Origin: Bacteroides sp. UBA939 | GTDB taxonomy: Bacteria; Bacteroidota; Bacteroidia; Bacteroidales; Bacteroidaceae | Assembly (NCBI RefSeq): GCF_002293435.1 | Contig: NZ_DBDF01000002.1 | Location: forward strand, 13,984-23,598 | Length of the DNA: 9,615 bases | Direction of reading: 5' to 3' | In this document: positions 8,525 to 9,615 of the stretch, piece after piece | Layout of the letters: every line of letters starts with the position of its first letter | How positions within the stretch are numbered: the stretch's first letter is position 1 | Translations under genes and position numbers: made by a program | The notes under the pieces: generated by a model | Databases searched by the model: none | What the model saw: only the letters and a program-made list of their open reading frames with translations | What the model was told of the DNA's origin: nothing

Positions 8525-9319
8525 TCACCTGTCAACCGAAAAAGAGTCGGCATCCTTCCATGCCGGGAATTTGTTTCTGAATTCTCTCAAAGCCGAAAGG
8601 TCGAGAGTAGCGGTGGCGATTCCTTCTTCATTATCGGGTACGTCAGCCAGCAGTTGTCCTTTGGGTGAATAAATCACACTGCCGCCATTATAAGAATTCT
8701 GGTCGCCATCAGTGCCAATCCGGTTCACGCCACATACGTAACTGATATTTTCGAGCGCGCGCGCCTGTAGCAAGACATCCCATACCCGGCGTCGGGGGAC
8801 TGCCCAATTGGCTACATATATCAGAAGGTCGTATTCGTTGTTTACGTTACGGCTCCACACCGGGAAGCGCAGGTCGTAACAGACGAGTAGAAGAATGTTC
8901 CATCCCCGGTATGAAATGACGGGACGCCGGTTGCCCGCCGTGAAATATTCCGTCTCGTTTCCCATACGGAAGAGATGGCGTTTATCATAATAATAAGTTT
9001 CTCCTTCGGGAGTGAGGAAAAAAGCGCGGTTATAGTATGTCTTGTCTTTTCCCCGAACGGTATCTTTGTCGCAGGCAATGTAACTGCCTGCTATGGCTAA
9101 CCGGAATTCCGCAGCCCATTGTCGCAAGAGCGTGATTGTTTCTCCCGATGCAGGCTCAGCCAAGCGTTGGGTGTCCATGGTGAATCCCGTAGAGAAGGTT
9201 TCGGGCAAAACAACAACCTCTGTCGCTCCGCGAAGCGTTTCCAGTTTCTTGCGGAGCCGGCGGAGATTTTCTTGTTTATCTTCCCAAACGATGTCTGTCT
9301 GTAATAGGGTTACGCGCAT
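8525..9319 (-). CDS. yafV: Nitrilase-superfamily omega-amidase (YafV/Nit2-like)
   Basis: A cytosolic carbon-nitrogen hydrolase of 264 residues. The Glu-Lys-Cys triad is visible: Glu40 in LPETFSTGF, Lys113 in YDKRHLF and Cys147 in LLVCYDLRFPVWSRN. The blocks YVANWAVPRRRVW, QARALEN and the C-terminal FPAWKDADSF closely resemble what I know of Escherichia coli YafV. YafV and eukaryotic Nit2 deamidate 2-oxoglutaramate and 2-oxosuccinamate, the keto-acid products of glutamine and asparagine transamination, returning them to central metabolism. There is no signal peptide. The TGA stop is followed directly by an in-frame TAA, then yfhM starts after a 39-bp gap, which suggests one transcript. The start has an AT-rich leader without a clear ribosome binding site. 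A 22-bp tandem repeat array begins 51 bp upstream. The substrate is inferred from the family; a different amide substrate is possible. Confidence 0.92.
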   Translation of the reverse strand: MRVTLLQTDIVWEDKQENLRRLRKKLETLRGATEVVVLPETFSTGFTMDTQRLAEPASGETITLLRQWAAEFRLAIAGSYIACDKDTVRGKDKTYYNRAFFLTPEGETYYYDKRHLFRMGNETEYFTAGNRRPVISYRGWNILLLVCYDLRFPVWSRNVNNEYDLLIYVANWAVPRRRVWDVLLQARALENISYVCGVNRIGTDGDQNSYNGGSVIYSPKGQLLADVPDNEEGIATATLDLSALREFRNKFPAWKDADSFSVDR

Positions 9320-9370
9320 AATGTTATTATTATATACTGAAGTTTCGTAAGTTACTTGTATGTTAATGAA
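9320..9370 (-). promoter_or_regulatory. Likely promoter and 5' leader region of the yafV-yfhM operon
   Basis: This 51-bp AT-rich stretch separates the yafV start codon from the repeat array and is the nearest non-repeat DNA upstream of the operon. On the minus strand it contains a TATATAATAATAA run close to the start. No convincing Bacteroides -33/-7 pair (TTTG and TAnnTTTG) was found, so no exact promoter is called. The transcription start may instead lie inside the adjacent repeats. It overlaps the conserved TGAAGTTTCG block. Confidence 0.3.
9338..9370 (+). repeat. Conserved flank block of the 22-bp repeats (outer copy)
   Basis: On the plus strand this starts TGAAGTTTCG, contains CTTGT and TGT, and ends TGAA directly before the first 22-bp unit at 9371. 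It is the counterpart of the block at 2833-2864 on the minus strand: same order, 33 against 32 bp, with small internal shifts. It lies between yafV and its upstream array. Confidence 0.6.
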
Positions 9371-9601
9371 GTATGTCTATTGATAATCAGGATTATCTCT
9401 ATTGACAATCAAAACTATCTCTATATGATTTCAAAACTATCTTTATTGATAATCAGGATTATCTCTATTGACAATCAGAACTATCTCTATTGATAATCAG
9501 GATTATCTCTATTGACAATCAAAACTATCTCTATTGATAATCAAAACTATCTCTATTGATAATCAGGATTATCTCTATTGACAATCAAAACTATCTCTAT
9601 T
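9371..9601 (+). repeat. Tandem 22-bp repeat array, ten full units plus a partial unit
   Basis: Units start at 9371, 9393, 9415, 9437, 9459, 9481, 9503, 9525, 9547 and 9569; an eleventh breaks off after CTATCTCTATT at 9601. The core is CTATCTCTATTGATAATCA plus a three-base tail. Type A ends GGA, type B starts TTATCTCTATTGACAATC and ends in A-rich sequence, type C has an AAA tail. The order is A-B-C-A-B twice, so positions 9371-9480 and 9481-9590 form two 110-bp blocks with about ten differences, six of them in unit three. Units contain the short dyad TGAT-A-ATCA. There are no unique spacers, so it is not a CRISPR array. It sits upstream of yafV; copy number is likely variable between strains. 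Confidence 0.92.
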
Positions 9602-9615
9602 CTCCTCCTCCTGGG
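9602..9615 (+). repeat. Start of GC-rich module after the array, cut by the window end
   Basis: The partial eleventh unit passes into CTCCTCCTCCTGGG. On the minus strand the inner element passes from its half unit into CCCCTCCTCCCGGG at the same point. Over the 25 bases that include the half unit, the two copies differ at three positions. I infer that a GC-rich hairpin module like the one at 2732-2799 continues beyond the window. Confidence 0.55.

Noticed and set aside
9371..9601. CRISPR array.
   Set aside because: The 22-bp units abut with no unique spacers, and no cas gene is in the window.

Overview
The window looks like chromosomal DNA of a Bacteroides or close Bacteroidales relative. 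The evidence is a Bacteroidetes-style lipoprotein signal ending in FSSC, A/T-rich start regions without clear Shine-Dalgarno sequences, and intergenic GC-rich hairpin clusters of a kind I associate with Bacteroides genomes. The assignment rests on style and protein similarity, not on a database search.

Three intact genes, all on the minus strand, fill most of the window. In transcription order they are: a YafV-type omega-amidase (9319 to 8525); a 1865-residue lipoprotein alpha-2-macroglobulin, YfhM/ECAM type, with an intact CTEQ thioester motif (8485 to 2888); and penicillin-binding protein 1C, PbpC (2639 to 237). The first two are 39 bp apart and probably co-transcribed. PbpC follows after a 248-bp gap filled with repeats. 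Pairing of YfhM-type macroglobulin with PbpC is well known: the macroglobulin is thought to trap attacking proteases at the cell surface while PBP1C repairs peptidoglycan. The omega-amidase is a soluble metabolic repair enzyme with no obvious link to that role, so its place may only reflect shared transcription.

The most unusual DNA is outside the genes. From 9371 to 9601 lies an array of ten full 22-bp units plus a partial one. The units are of three types in the order A-B-C-A-B, repeated twice, giving a 110-bp higher-order period. A shorter, inverted version (one full and one half unit) lies between yfhM and pbpC at 2800-2832. Both copies carry the same TGAAGTTTCG-containing block about 32 bp before the first unit, and both run into a GC-rich purine/pyrimidine-biased module after the last unit. 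The two loci therefore look like copies of one composite repeat element, inverted relative to each other and bracketing yafV-yfhM. The inner copy also has a 13-bp perfect inverted repeat, one arm of which ends 11 bp before the pbpC start codon.

Positions 1-236 are AT-rich and hold no gene that I can support. The right-hand GC-rich module is cut off by the window end.
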